64,000 nt of DNA from contig JAFSTE010000012.1 in NCBI GenBank assembly GCA_017450645.1, positions 1 to 64,000 on the forward strand, written 5' to 3'. The stretch is from Eubacterium sp. Lineage in GTDB: Bacteria; Bacillota; Clostridia; Oscillospirales; Acutalibacteraceae. Made by a program: the position numbers and the translations under genes. The notes beneath the pieces were generated by a model that saw only the letters and a program-made list of their open reading frames with translations, ran no database searches and had not been told where the DNA came from. Shown here in pieces: positions 10,411 to 19,400 of the stretch. Position 1 is the stretch's first letter. Each line of letters opens with the position of its first letter.

Positions 10411-11829
10411 ATGAGTGACAAAGAATTAGATGAAATACTAAACCAAATCAGAAATCATTCGGAAAACGAGGGCAGCTCCACCGACTCGCTTATTAACGGT
10501 TTTGATAAGAACCGCGGCGACGAGGTTGACAAGAATTTCGACATCCTTGAAGAGCCTGCTCCTGCCATTCACGAAACGGCTGACAGCGTAAACACCGACA
10601 TACTCGGCATTAATGAAAAGCCGCTTGTGTCCGAGTTTGACAGACCGCGCGACAATTTTGAGGATGAGCCGGGCGGCAAAAAGCCGAATGACAAAAAGAA
10701 AAAGATTATAATTCTCGCAGTTTCGGCTATTGTTACTATTGCGATTATCGTGGGCGTATTCTTTGGTATACTTAACAAAAAGGACGACAAAACCGAGCCC
10801 GAAAAAACTACCGTAGAGGCAACCGAGGTTATCTCCGAGGACGAGGAGCTCGGCCCGATTAATCCGCTTACCGGCGAAACCGGTTATTCTAAAGCAGCAC
10901 TCAGTCAAAGACCGGTCGCAGTAGTTGTAGAAAACGAGTATTCCACAGAAAGCGTAAGACCGCAGTGGGGTATCAACGAAGCCGACATCCTTCTTGAAGG
11001 TGAGAGCGAGTTCTCGACAAGACTTCTGCTGTTCTGGGCTGACTACAACTCAGTACCTAAGCAGGTAGGTCCTGCACGTTCCGCGCGTCCGCCGTATATC
11101 CGATTCAGCCAGCTGTTCGACTGCGTATTCATCCACGCAGGATTGTCGCACACTAAGGGTAATTACACCGGCGCTGACACAGTATTTGAGAGCGAAAACA
11201 TCGATCACATCAACCTTCTTAAATACGGCGAGGACGGCAAGTATTTCGGCAGAGATACAAGCAAGACCTCAACCATTGAGCACACAGGTTACCTCAACGG
11301 CGAGAATGTTGAGGAGCTCATCAAAAACGCAGGTATTGAAACCAAGCTCGACATCAACAAGTTCACCGCGCTCGAGTTTAACAAAAAGGCTAAGGCGCTC
11401 AGCGAAACAAAGGCTAACAAAATCAGCTTTATCTGGTCGGATATTTACTCCTCAGGCAAGTGCCCGAAAACCGGCAAGTTCTACTATGTAGAGGAGAGCA
11501 AGAAGTACACGACTAACGACTTCGACTCCGAGTACGGAACGGCTGACCTCGAGTTCGAAAACCTTATTTTCCTGCTTGACGAAACAGAGTATATCGTTAA
11601 GGAAAACTACAAGAACGGTCAGAGCGAAACCTATTGCGATTACAAGCTTACGGGCGGCAGCGGCAAGATTATGTCGCAGGGCACCTCAATCGACATCAAC
11701 TGGAGCGTTGAGGGTGGCAAGCTCGTTATCAAGGACAAGGACGGCAAAGCCGTTAAGCTTAACCCCGGCAAGAGCTACATCGGTTACGGTAGCGAAAACC
11801 ACGGCGGTAAGGTTACAATCGAAGAGTAA
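10411..11829 (+). CDS. DUF3048 domain protein, membrane anchored
   Basis: The 472-residue protein has an acidic cytoplasmic N-terminus (1-90), a lysine-rich stop and one transmembrane helix at about 97-120 (IIILAVSAIVTIAIIVGVFF), a short Thr/Glu linker, then an extracellular domain. From about 148 it shows NPLTGETGYSKAALSQRPVA and, further on, VGPARSARPPYIRFSQLFD, hallmark patterns of the DUF3048/YerB family, followed by the family's C-terminal domain. YerB-type proteins in Bacillus are lipoproteins; here a transmembrane anchor replaces the lipobox. The biochemical role is unknown. The gene appears monocistronic, with its own promoter and terminator. Confidence 0.85.
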   Translation: MSDKELDEILNQIRNHSENEGSSTDSLINGFDKNRGDEVDKNFDILEEPAPAIHETADSVNTDILGINEKPLVSEFDRPRDNFEDEPGGKKPNDKKKKIIILAVSAIVTIAIIVGVFFGILNKKDDKTEPEKTTVEATEVISEDEELGPINPLTGETGYSKAALSQRPVAVVVENEYSTESVRPQWGINEADILLEGESEFSTRLLLFWADYNSVPKQVGPARSARPPYIRFSQLFDCVFIHAGLSHTKGNYTGADTVFESENIDHINLLKYGEDGKYFGRDTSKTSTIEHTGYLNGENVEELIKNAGIETKLDINKFTALEFNKKAKALSETKANKISFIWSDIYSSGKCPKTGKFYYVEESKKYTTNDFDSEYGTADLEFENLIFLLDETEYIVKENYKNGQSETYCDYKLTGGSGKIMSQGTSIDINWSVEGGKLVIKDKDGKAVKLNPGKSYIGYGSENHGGKVTIEE

Positions 11830-11840
11830 AAAACAGATAA

Positions 11841-11874
11841 AAGGCGAGATGCATAAAGCACCTCGCCTTTAGTT
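11841..11874. terminator. Terminator between DUF3048 gene and copper ATPase
   Basis: AAGGCGAG...CTCGCCTT arms with inner TGC/GCA are followed by TTTAGTTTT. It lies four bases from the end of the converging copper ATPase gene and can act in both directions. Confidence 0.8.
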
Positions 11875-11877
11875 TTA

Positions 11878-12087
11878 TTAGTCTATTGAAATGAATTTGT
11901 ACTCTAAGTCCTCTATCGCCTGCCTGATTTTCGCTTCGTCAACGGGGGCGTTAAGAGTTATAACTGCCTCGTTATTTTCGTGGCTCGGTTCAGCGAGGTC
12001 AATCTCGTCAAACGCTTCGAGCGCTTTCTTGACTGCCGCTTCGCAGTGAGGGCACATCATACCTTCGATTTTAACAATCTTTTTCAT
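11878..12087 (-). CDS. Nested CopZ-like chaperone from internal start in copA (possible)
   Basis: Within copA and in the same frame, GGAGG is followed seven to eight bases later by ATG at 12087. Translation from here would give a free 69-residue HMA protein, MKKIVKIEGMMCPHCEAAVK and onward, the size and shape of a CopZ copper chaperone. In Escherichia coli a CopZ-like fragment of CopA is made by frameshifting, so a chaperone sharing the pump's coding region has precedent. The alternative is that the site is a relic of a once separate copZ gene whose upstream stop codon was lost. The signal is clear; its use is inferred. Confidence 0.5.
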   Translation of the reverse strand: MKKIVKIEGMMCPHCEAAVKKALEAFDEIDLAEPSHENNEAVITLNAPVDEAKIRQAIEDLEYKFISID

Positions 12088-14361
12088 AGCTTTATCCTCC
12101 AAATCTGCGTTGGTTATATCAACGCATTTTCTTTTTTTATCGTGCTTAGTGCTGTTCAAGTTTAGCAGGTTGAGTCTTAACGAGTTAGACACAACGCAAA
12201 AGCTCGAAAGGCTCATAGCCGCCGCGCCGAACATCGGGCTTAGCGTCAGACCGAACAGCGGAATAAACGCGCCTGCGGCAAGCGGAATACCTATAACATT
12301 ATAAATAAACGCCCAAAAAAGGTTTTGGTAAATATTGCGTATAGCGCTCCTCGACAGGCGGATAGCCTTTGCAACATCAAGCAGGCTGCTGTTCATAAGA
12401 ACGACATCCGCGGCGTCGATTGCAACATCTGCACCTGCGCCGATAGCCACTCCTATATCAGCGCTGCAAAGCGCGGGCGCGTCGTTAATACCGTCGCCTA
12501 CCATACACACCCTGCCCTCTTTTTTAAGCAGCGACACGACCCTTGCCTTGCCGTCAGGAAGGATGTCGGAAATCACTCTGTCAACTCCTACCTTGCCCGC
12601 GATAGCGTTAGCAGTAGCGCGGTTGTCGCCCGTCAGCATAACAACGGATATGCCCATGTTTTTTAGCTGAGCGACAGCCTCTTTGCTATCCTCTTTTACC
12701 ACATCAGCAACTGCAATTATGCCGCAGAGCGTTCCGCCCTTTGAAAAGAGAAGCGGCGTTTTGCCCTCGCTTGACAGCTTGTTCGCGGTGCTTAAAGCGT
12801 CGTCGGTCAGACCGATTTTTGAATTAATGAATTTAACGCTGCCGCCGAGCAGTTCCTCGCCTTCGAGCGTAGCGTGCAAGCCGCTGCCCGCAACGATTTT
12901 AAAGTTATCGACCTCTAAAGAGGTTATATTTTTCTGATTTGAATACTCGCAAACCGCTGTGGCAAGCGGGTGCTCGCTTTTAATTTCGAGAGAATACGCA
13001 AGCTGCAAAAGTTCGTCGGCGCTACCGTTTAGGGGTATAACATCCGTAACCTTTGGCTCGCCCTTCGTGATAGTTCCGGTTTTGTCGAGGACCGCAATCT
13101 GAACCTTGCCCGTCTCCTCAATAGCTTCTGCCGTTTTAAAGAGTATACCGCTTTTAGCGCCCATACCGCTTGCGACCATAACCGCAACGGGCGTTGCAAG
13201 CCCGAGAGCGCAGGGACAGCTGATTACAAGAACGGAAATACCCCTTGTCAGCGCGTACGAAAACTCGCTGCCTACAGCAAGCCACACCGCAAACGCGACA
13301 GCGGCGATAAGAATTACTACGGGCACGAACACGCCCGAAACCTTGTCCGCAATTTTTGCGACGGGCGCTTTTGTGGCGGTGGCATCGCTTACAGTTTTAA
13401 TAATTTTAGCAAGCGCGGTGTCCTCGCCTACCCTTACGGCACGGCATTTAATAAAGCCGTTTGTGTTTATCGTGGCGGCGCTGACCGTGTCGCCGACAGT
13501 TTTATCTGCGGGAACGCTCTCGCCCGTCAGCATTGACTCGTTAACGGCAGTCTCGCCCTGGATAATTACGCCGTCGCAGGGTATGCTCTCGCCGGGTTTA
13601 ACGATAAATATATCGTCGATTTTAATATCCTTAACGCTGATTACCTTAGCTTCGCCGTCAACCTCTATAGTTGCGGTTTCGGGCGCAAGGTCCATAAGTC
13701 CTTTAAGCGCGTCGGTCGTACGCCCTTTTGAATACGACTCGAGCAGCTTTCCGACGGTTATAAGCGTAAGTATCATAGCGCACGACTCGAAGTACAGATT
13801 ATTCATAAGCTCCGCGGAGCCGGGCGTTTTTGTCATAGCAAAGAGCACCGCCGTACTGTATAAAAACGACACGCCGCTGCCGAGCGACACGAGCGTATCC
13901 ATATTAGGCGCGCGGTGTATCAGTCCCTTAAAGCCGCTGATAAAAAAGCGCTTATTAATAACCATAACGGCTATTGCAAGCAGCATTTCGACAAGCGCTA
14001 CCGCGATATGATTGCCCTCAAAAAACGGCGGCAGATACCACGCGCGCATATGCGCCATAGCGACATACATAAGGCATAGCGTAAGCGCTGCGGAGGCAAT
14101 CAGGCGGTTTCTTATTTTACGGGTTTCGGCGTTGTCAAAGGCGTTGCTTTTTTCTGTCTTTTGCCCTTGAACAGCGGCGCCGTAGCCCGCTTTTTCTACC
14201 GCTTTTATTATGTTTTCAGGCTGTGCCGTACCCTCGACGCCCATTGAGTTAGTGAGCAGGTTTACGGCGCAGGAGGTCACGCCCTCAACGGAGCTTACCG
14301 CTTTTTCGACCTTTGCCGAGCAGGCGGCGCAGCTCATACCCGTTACATCGTATTTTATCAT
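11878..14361 (-). CDS. copA: Copper-translocating P-type ATPase with N- and C-terminal HMA domains
   Basis: The 827-residue protein starts with a heavy-metal-associated domain (1-68, GMSCAACSAK), followed by the P1B-ATPase core: membrane helices, the actuator loop TGES, the intramembrane CPC metal site (SCPCALGLATP), the phosphorylated aspartate D426 in DKTGTITKG, and the GDGIND hinge. It should export Cu(I) from the cytoplasm using ATP. Unusually, the last 69 residues form a second HMA domain (GMMCPHCEAAVKKAL), so the chaperone-like domain is fused at the C-terminus. A strong internal ribosome binding site precedes the methionine that begins this domain (see separate entry). AAGGTG precedes the ATG at 14361 and a consensus promoter lies at 14390-14418. 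No copper repressor is adjacent. Confidence 0.95.
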   Translation of the reverse strand: MIKYDVTGMSCAACSAKVEKAVSSVEGVTSCAVNLLTNSMGVEGTAQPENIIKAVEKAGYGAAVQGQKTEKSNAFDNAETRKIRNRLIASAALTLCLMYVAMAHMRAWYLPPFFEGNHIAVALVEMLLAIAVMVINKRFFISGFKGLIHRAPNMDTLVSLGSGVSFLYSTAVLFAMTKTPGSAELMNNLYFESCAMILTLITVGKLLESYSKGRTTDALKGLMDLAPETATIEVDGEAKVISVKDIKIDDIFIVKPGESIPCDGVIIQGETAVNESMLTGESVPADKTVGDTVSAATINTNGFIKCRAVRVGEDTALAKIIKTVSDATATKAPVAKIADKVSGVFVPVVILIAAVAFAVWLAVGSEFSYALTRGISVLVISCPCALGLATPVAVMVASGMGAKSGILFKTAEAIEETGKVQIAVLDKTGTITKGEPKVTDVIPLNGSADELLQLAYSLEIKSEHPLATAVCEYSNQKNITSLEVDNFKIVAGSGLHATLEGEELLGGSVKFINSKIGLTDDALSTANKLSSEGKTPLLFSKGGTLCGIIAVADVVKEDSKEAVAQLKNMGISVVMLTGDNRATANAIAGKVGVDRVISDILPDGKARVVSLLKKEGRVCMVGDGINDAPALCSADIGVAIGAGADVAIDAADVVLMNSSLLDVAKAIRLSRSAIRNIYQNLFWAFIYNVIGIPLAAGAFIPLFGLTLSPMFGAAAMSLSSFCVVSNSLRLNLLNLNSTKHDKKRKCVDITNADLEDKAMKKIVKIEGMMCPHCEAAVKKALEAFDEIDLAEPSHENNEAVITLNAPVDEAKIRQAIEDLEYKFISID

Positions 14362-14389
14362 TATTTCACCTTAGTTATTTAATACGCTG

Positions 14390-14418
14390 ATTTTACATCA
14401 AAAAGTGTGCGTTGTCAA
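14390..14418 (-). promoter_or_regulatory. Promoter of copA
   Basis: On the minus strand TTGACA (14418-14413) is 17 bases from TAAAAT (14395-14390). No CopY or CsoR operator was recognised around it. Confidence 0.75.
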
Positions 14419-14440
14419 TATCATACTAAAATTATAGGAA

Positions 14441-14965
14441 TTATTTTAATAGCCTGTCAACCCTGTTTTTATACTTCTTTTCGTATATGAGGGCAATACG
14501 CTCGAGCAGTTTTTCGTAAAAGAAAAATATAAAGTTCATACTAACAAAAAACAGCGGTATCCCCCATTTGCCAAGCTCGTTATCAAGCGGAATTCCGAAA
14601 ATATAAACGAGCGCAAGCTGAGAAAGCGCAATAGTGGAATTATAAAGCAATAATTTAACTATTATCCTAAGCGGTTTATTCAGCTTTTGAAGGTTGTCGC
14701 GTATCGCGGTATAATATCCGAAAAAGGCGATATACATTACTATACACTCTTTATCGGGAGCTGAAAGTATGCCTATTATGCTTACCGCGGCATACGACAC
14801 AAAACAGAATTTTTTAGAAATACTGTCCCTGATTATTATCATTATTAATCCGCAAAAAAGCGGAGCGCAATACATAAACACCCAGATTACCGAGCCGAGC
14901 AAAAGTAACACGAGCTGCAGCGCAGAAAGCATACCGCAAAACGCAATTTGTTTGGATTTCTTCAC
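14441..14965 (-). CDS. Small integral membrane protein, ECF S-component-like
   Basis: The 174-residue protein has about five hydrophobic helices. Its opening, KKSKQIAFCGMLSALQLVLL, resembles the start of S components of energy-coupling-factor vitamin transporters and related unnamed clostridial membrane proteins. The start is taken as GTG 14965, six bases after CGGAGG; upstream in-frame ATG codons at 15007 and 14983 lack a site and are rejected. Substrate is unknown and no EcfA or EcfT genes are nearby, so a shared ECF module elsewhere or a different role is possible. It lies 79 bases upstream of copA, which has its own promoter. Confidence 0.65.
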   Translation of the reverse strand: MKKSKQIAFCGMLSALQLVLLLLGSVIWVFMYCAPLFCGLIMIIIRDSISKKFCFVSYAAVSIIGILSAPDKECIVMYIAFFGYYTAIRDNLQKLNKPLRIIVKLLLYNSTIALSQLALVYIFGIPLDNELGKWGIPLFFVSMNFIFFFYEKLLERIALIYEKKYKNRVDRLLK

Positions 14966-15066
14966 TTTTTTCCTCCGAAACATAATTATATGTCTATATA
15001 ATACCACAAAATTTGCCTAAATTATGAATTATTCGTAAATAAATTGTTCTTATTTTTTTACGTCTA

Positions 15067-15095
15067 TTTACAAGTTGAACAAAAACAAGTATAAT
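15067..15095 (+). promoter_or_regulatory. Promoter of the Asp-rich lipoprotein gene
   Basis: TTTACA at 15067-15072 and TATAAT at 15090-15095 are 17 bases apart, 46 bases before the start codon. Confidence 0.7.
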
Positions 15096-15140
15096 GAGTT
15101 CATAATAAAATAGAAAGTTTCCCCAAGCGAGGTGTTATTT

Positions 15141-16235
15141 TTGAAAAAAAGTATTTCGATACTTCTTGTTATCACTTTGGTTTTATCTATGGGCTTTGCC
15201 GCTTGTAAATCAAACGGCGGTTCGGGCTCCGGCGAAAAAGGACTTGACGACGCCGACAACGAATACGGCATCCAGACCGTAGAGGTTACGGATAAAAACG
15301 GCGAAACGGTTACCGACAAAAACGGTGACCCCGTTACAACAGAGGTTGCGGTTAAATACGAATTAAGAAAGAACAAGACCGTTGCAGTTGTAATCGACGA
15401 CAACGGCGACCCGGTTACCGACAAGCACGGCGACGAGGTTACCGTTAAACCCGACATCGAGCTTACCACCGCGTCCGACGACGAAGAGGATATCGACGAC
15501 AGCGACGATAACGATAAAGACGACAAGGACGACAAGGACGACAAGGATAAGGACGATAAGGACAGCGACGACGAGGACGACAAGGACGACGAAAAGGAAG
15601 AAAAGACCGACGCTACCGAGATAGAAACCGACGGCGAGGAAGGTACTACCGACGACGAGCTCACCACCCTTCCGCTCTCTAAGGACAAGGTACCGACCGT
15701 AGAGGAAGCGCGTAATAAAAAGGACAAAAAGCGCGTTGCATTTTCGAGCAAGGACCAGCAGATTATTAAAAACATGCTCGAGGTGCCGTACCTTTATAAC
15801 GAGGACTACAATGTAAATAAGAAGAACGCGGGCGTTGTACCGATTAACCTTGCGGCACATGTTGCGCTGTGGATGGCGGAGCGCGAAGGACTGAACACAA
15901 AGACCTACGCTTCGGGTACAATAGTACTTGATTTATTTAAGTATTTCGCGCAGACGGTTGTTAACTTCAAAACCGATGTTAACGCTAAGGCGGACAACAA
16001 AAACCTTGTTTACAACACAAAAAACGACACCTTCTCTATAGACGATTTCGAAACTAACAAGCACACGGTAACGCTTACTAAAATCGAATTTTTAGGTAAC
16101 AACAACTATTATCTTGTTACTGCTAAGGTAAGCGGTATAGGGCTTAAGGCATCTAAGGTATATGCGGTTATACAAAAGAACAAGCTTGACTCCTCGCTTG
16201 GCTTTAGCGTAAAAGGATTACAGTGGACACATTAA
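15141..16235 (+). CDS. Lipoprotein with Asp/Lys-rich linker, function unknown
   Basis: The 364-residue product starts at TTG 15141, six bases after GCGAGGTG. A signal peptide ends in a lipobox-like GFAAC with the lipidated cysteine at 22. Residues about 45-115 hold related units of the type VTDKNGDPVT, suggesting short beta-strand repeats. Residues about 115-165 are almost only Asp, Lys, Glu and Ser, a disordered, highly charged spacer that could bind calcium or span the wall. The C-terminal half (about 205-364) is a mixed-fold domain with no family recognised. The Asp tract is encoded mainly by GAC, GAT, AAG repeats, which makes it prone to length change. Own promoter and terminator indicate a single-gene unit. 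Confidence 0.8.
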   Translation: MKKSISILLVITLVLSMGFAACKSNGGSGSGEKGLDDADNEYGIQTVEVTDKNGETVTDKNGDPVTTEVAVKYELRKNKTVAVVIDDNGDPVTDKHGDEVTVKPDIELTTASDDEEDIDDSDDNDKDDKDDKDDKDKDDKDSDDEDDKDDEKEEKTDATEIETDGEEGTTDDELTTLPLSKDKVPTVEEARNKKDKKRVAFSSKDQQIIKNMLEVPYLYNEDYNVNKKNAGVVPINLAAHVALWMAEREGLNTKTYASGTIVLDLFKYFAQTVVNFKTDVNAKADNKNLVYNTKNDTFSIDDFETNKHTVTLTKIEFLGNNNYYLVTAKVSGIGLKASKVYAVIQKNKLDSSLGFSVKGLQWTH

Positions 16236-16238
16236 AAG

Positions 16239-16261
16239 AACGGGCTTTGCCCGTTTTTTTA
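16239..16261 (+). terminator. Terminator of the lipoprotein gene
   Basis: AACGGGC TTT GCCCGTT followed by seven T residues. Confidence 0.9.
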
Positions 16262-16368
16262 TTGCTATTTTAAAACCATATTATTATACATAAATTGCAA
16301 AAATTTATATAGCAGACGCTAATTTGTTAAATTGTTAACAAATTTAAGAATTATTCAAAATTTGTATA

Positions 16369-16397
16369 TTGTTATGTAACATATTTAGTGTTATAAT
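16369..16397 (+). promoter_or_regulatory. Promoter of the subtilase gene
   Basis: TTGTTA at 16369-16374 and TATAAT at 16392-16397 are 17 bases apart, in a very AT-rich region containing a TTGTTAA/TTAACAA inverted repeat near 16324-16341 that could be a regulator site. The gene starts at 16453 after AAAGGAGCG. Confidence 0.65.
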
Positions 16398-16452
16398 TAA
16401 TATAACATTATAGGGTTATTATACCCTAATTTAGTTAAAGGAGCGTGTTAGT

Positions 16453-19400
16453 ATGAAGCACAGTTTTAAAAAAGCACTTGCTCTGCTTATTTCGGTAATA
16501 ATGATTTTAACAAGCATTATACTGCCAAGCACTGCATTTGCTAAAGACGAAAAAGAAAAAAATTATGTTGAAGGTGAAGTTATCGCCGTAATGAAAGATT
16601 CAAGCGGCAAAACACCTATAAGGAAGTCTACCGTATCCGGCATTTTCGGCAACGGCATTAAGCTTAAAAGCACCTTTACCTTTGGCACTAAAGAAAAAGC
16701 TAAGGTGGCGGTTATTAAATCGACCACTTTAACAACAAAACAGCTTTTAAAGCAGGTTAAAAACAACGACGCGGTTAAGTACGCTATGCCTAACACTATC
16801 AAAAAGGCAAGCTCTATCACAGACGACAGCTACAGCGAATATCAGTGGGCGCTTGACAACAAAGGTCAAAACTACGGCACGGCTGATTACGATACCAACG
16901 CCGAAGGGCTTTGGGACGACGCCGAGCAGTCAAAAGACGAGCAGATTGTCGCAGTAGTCGACACAGGTATTGACGCTACCCACGAGGATTTAAAGGACGT
17001 TGTATGGACTAACCCTTACGGCTCTAAATTGCTTGGCAAGCACGGTATGGACTTTTCTTACACTATTGAGGATGGCGAGCCTACCGACGACAACGGTCAC
17101 GGCTCACACTGCGCCGGCATTATTGCTGCACAGGCTAATAACCAAAAGGGTATCAGCGGTATCAACACCTCTAACACCAAAATTATGGCGCTTAAATTCC
17201 TTGACCAGGATGGCAGCGGCACCATTGACGCAGCACTCAGTTGTTATGATTATATCATAAGGGCGGCAAAACTCGGCGCAAACATCGTTGCGTGCAACAA
17301 CTCGTGGGGCGGCGGCGGAACTCTTGAAGAGTTAGAGCTGTTTGACACTGTTTATAACGAAATGGGCGAGCTTGGTATTATCACCTTTGTCGCCGCAGGT
17401 AACGAAAGCACCGATATTTCGCAGGTTATAGAGGACGATTGGTTTGGTACCATAATTGACTCCCCATCCTGCTGCACAAGCCCGTACTGCATAACCGTTG
17501 CAGCTACCAACGGCAAAGACGAGCTGGCATCGTTTTCTAACTACGCAAAGTCAATAGTTGATATTGCTGCACCGGGTACAGAAATTCTTTCTTCAGTTTC
17601 TTACAACTGCTTTAACCCGACTATTTACACAGACTCACAAAGGGATGAGCTGTGCGCGTATTATCAAAACTATAACTCTGATATCTTAGCAGACGAATTC
17701 GGTTATCCGCAGGTTGTTCCGCTTACTATTGATAATGCGGGTCAAAATTACGAGATTACGCAGGGCGTTAACGGCTTTGGCTTAGACGGCAAAGCGCTGC
17801 AAATCAAGTTTACCGACGATATTGATGAGGACGATGTCAGATACTACGCAGTAGAATTCCCCTTTACCGTTGCAGACCCGACAAAAGAATACTCCATCAG
17901 CCTTATCAACAAGGGTAATAACGAATTTGAAGCTATCGCATTTGACAAGCCTGCAACGTATGACTCAAACAAAATTCTTGAAGATTTTGAGTTTGACATG
18001 GATATGTATCTTTTTGGCAGCAAGGAAGATAACTACTGGTCACATTCCATAGCTAATATATCCTCTGAAAATGAAGGCTATGTAAAAGCAACCAACAGAA
18101 AGTTAGTAATTTTATTTGCAATCAGCAAAAAAGACACCGTTGTTACTTTTGATGACTTTGCAGTAAGCGCACAGCTTGAAAACTTTGACGCGTTTGGCAA
18201 ATATGACTTTTATAACGGCACGTCAATGGCTACGCCTTATGCAACAGGTGCTGCAGCGCTGATTAAAAACGCAAACCCCGAAGCTACAACACTTGATGTT
18301 ATAAATATTATTAAAAACACGGGCAGATATTCAGAAGCACTTGCAGATAAAACGCAAAACGGCAAGGTGCTGTCGCTTGACGACATCACCAAAATGCCGC
18401 CTATGATTGCAAAGGCTGAATATAACGAGGACGGCAACGTTGAGATTACCGGCTCGTTTAAGAGCATAACCAAGGTTACCGCTAACGGTAATGTTGTTAC
18501 GCCTAAAAAGACCGAGGGCAACAAAATTATTGTGCCCGACGCTAATTACAACACAAAGAAAACAACCTTTAAGGTTACAAATGCTTACGGCAGCGACGAA
18601 TACACGGCATTTCTTTCTAACAAGCCGGAGTTTAACGTATCGCTTGTTGATACTGCGCCTAACGTAGACGGAGGTTTTGCCGTTAACGCGGGCGAAAACG
18701 CATATTTTGTATCAGATATCGGTATGGTTAGCGCTGTAGGATATGACGAGTACGAAAAATCATATTTTTGCTACGAAGTGGGTTGTGTTGACTGGTACGA
18801 GATATTCGGCGACCTCGGCGCGGGCTATGTTTCTGCGGTAGCTTACCGTTCTAACAAGCTTTATATAACAGGCGTTGTTCCTATTATGTCGCAGTATTCA
18901 GGCGCTATCATCGGTTATGAAAATGCCTTCTTCTGCTACGATATTAACACGGGCGAAACAAAGCTTATCACAAACGATGTACCCGACAACGCAATTTACG
19001 GCGCAAGCCTTGCAGTGTACAAGGGCAAAATTTATCTGCTTGGCGGTATGACTTATCTGTCGGATCAATACGACTGCTACGACACAATGTACAGGTTTAA
19101 CGAAAGCACTAAATCCTTTACAAAGCTTAGCACCAAGCTGCCCGAGGGCAGAGCGTACTCGCAGTACGTACAGTATAAGGATAAGCTTGTTGGCGTATAC
19201 GGTGCTAACGATGCGGGAACCCTGCCGCAGATTATTGTATACGACGGCACAGGCTGGACAAAGTCAAGCGTAAACCTTGACAGCGAAAATTATTACGACT
19301 TTGGCACGACCAAGATTTACTACGGTAATATAGGCTACGGCAACGGCGGCGTATTTATGAACGGCGCATACGTATACGGCGTTGGCGACTCGTTTACATA

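Noticed and set aside
15068-15775. Long minus-strand reading frame rich in serine, opposite the lipoprotein gene
   Set aside because: It is the complement of the repetitive Asp/Lys codons of the plus-strand gene, has no ribosome binding site, and begins inside that gene; the plus-strand frame has a signal peptide, promoter and terminator.
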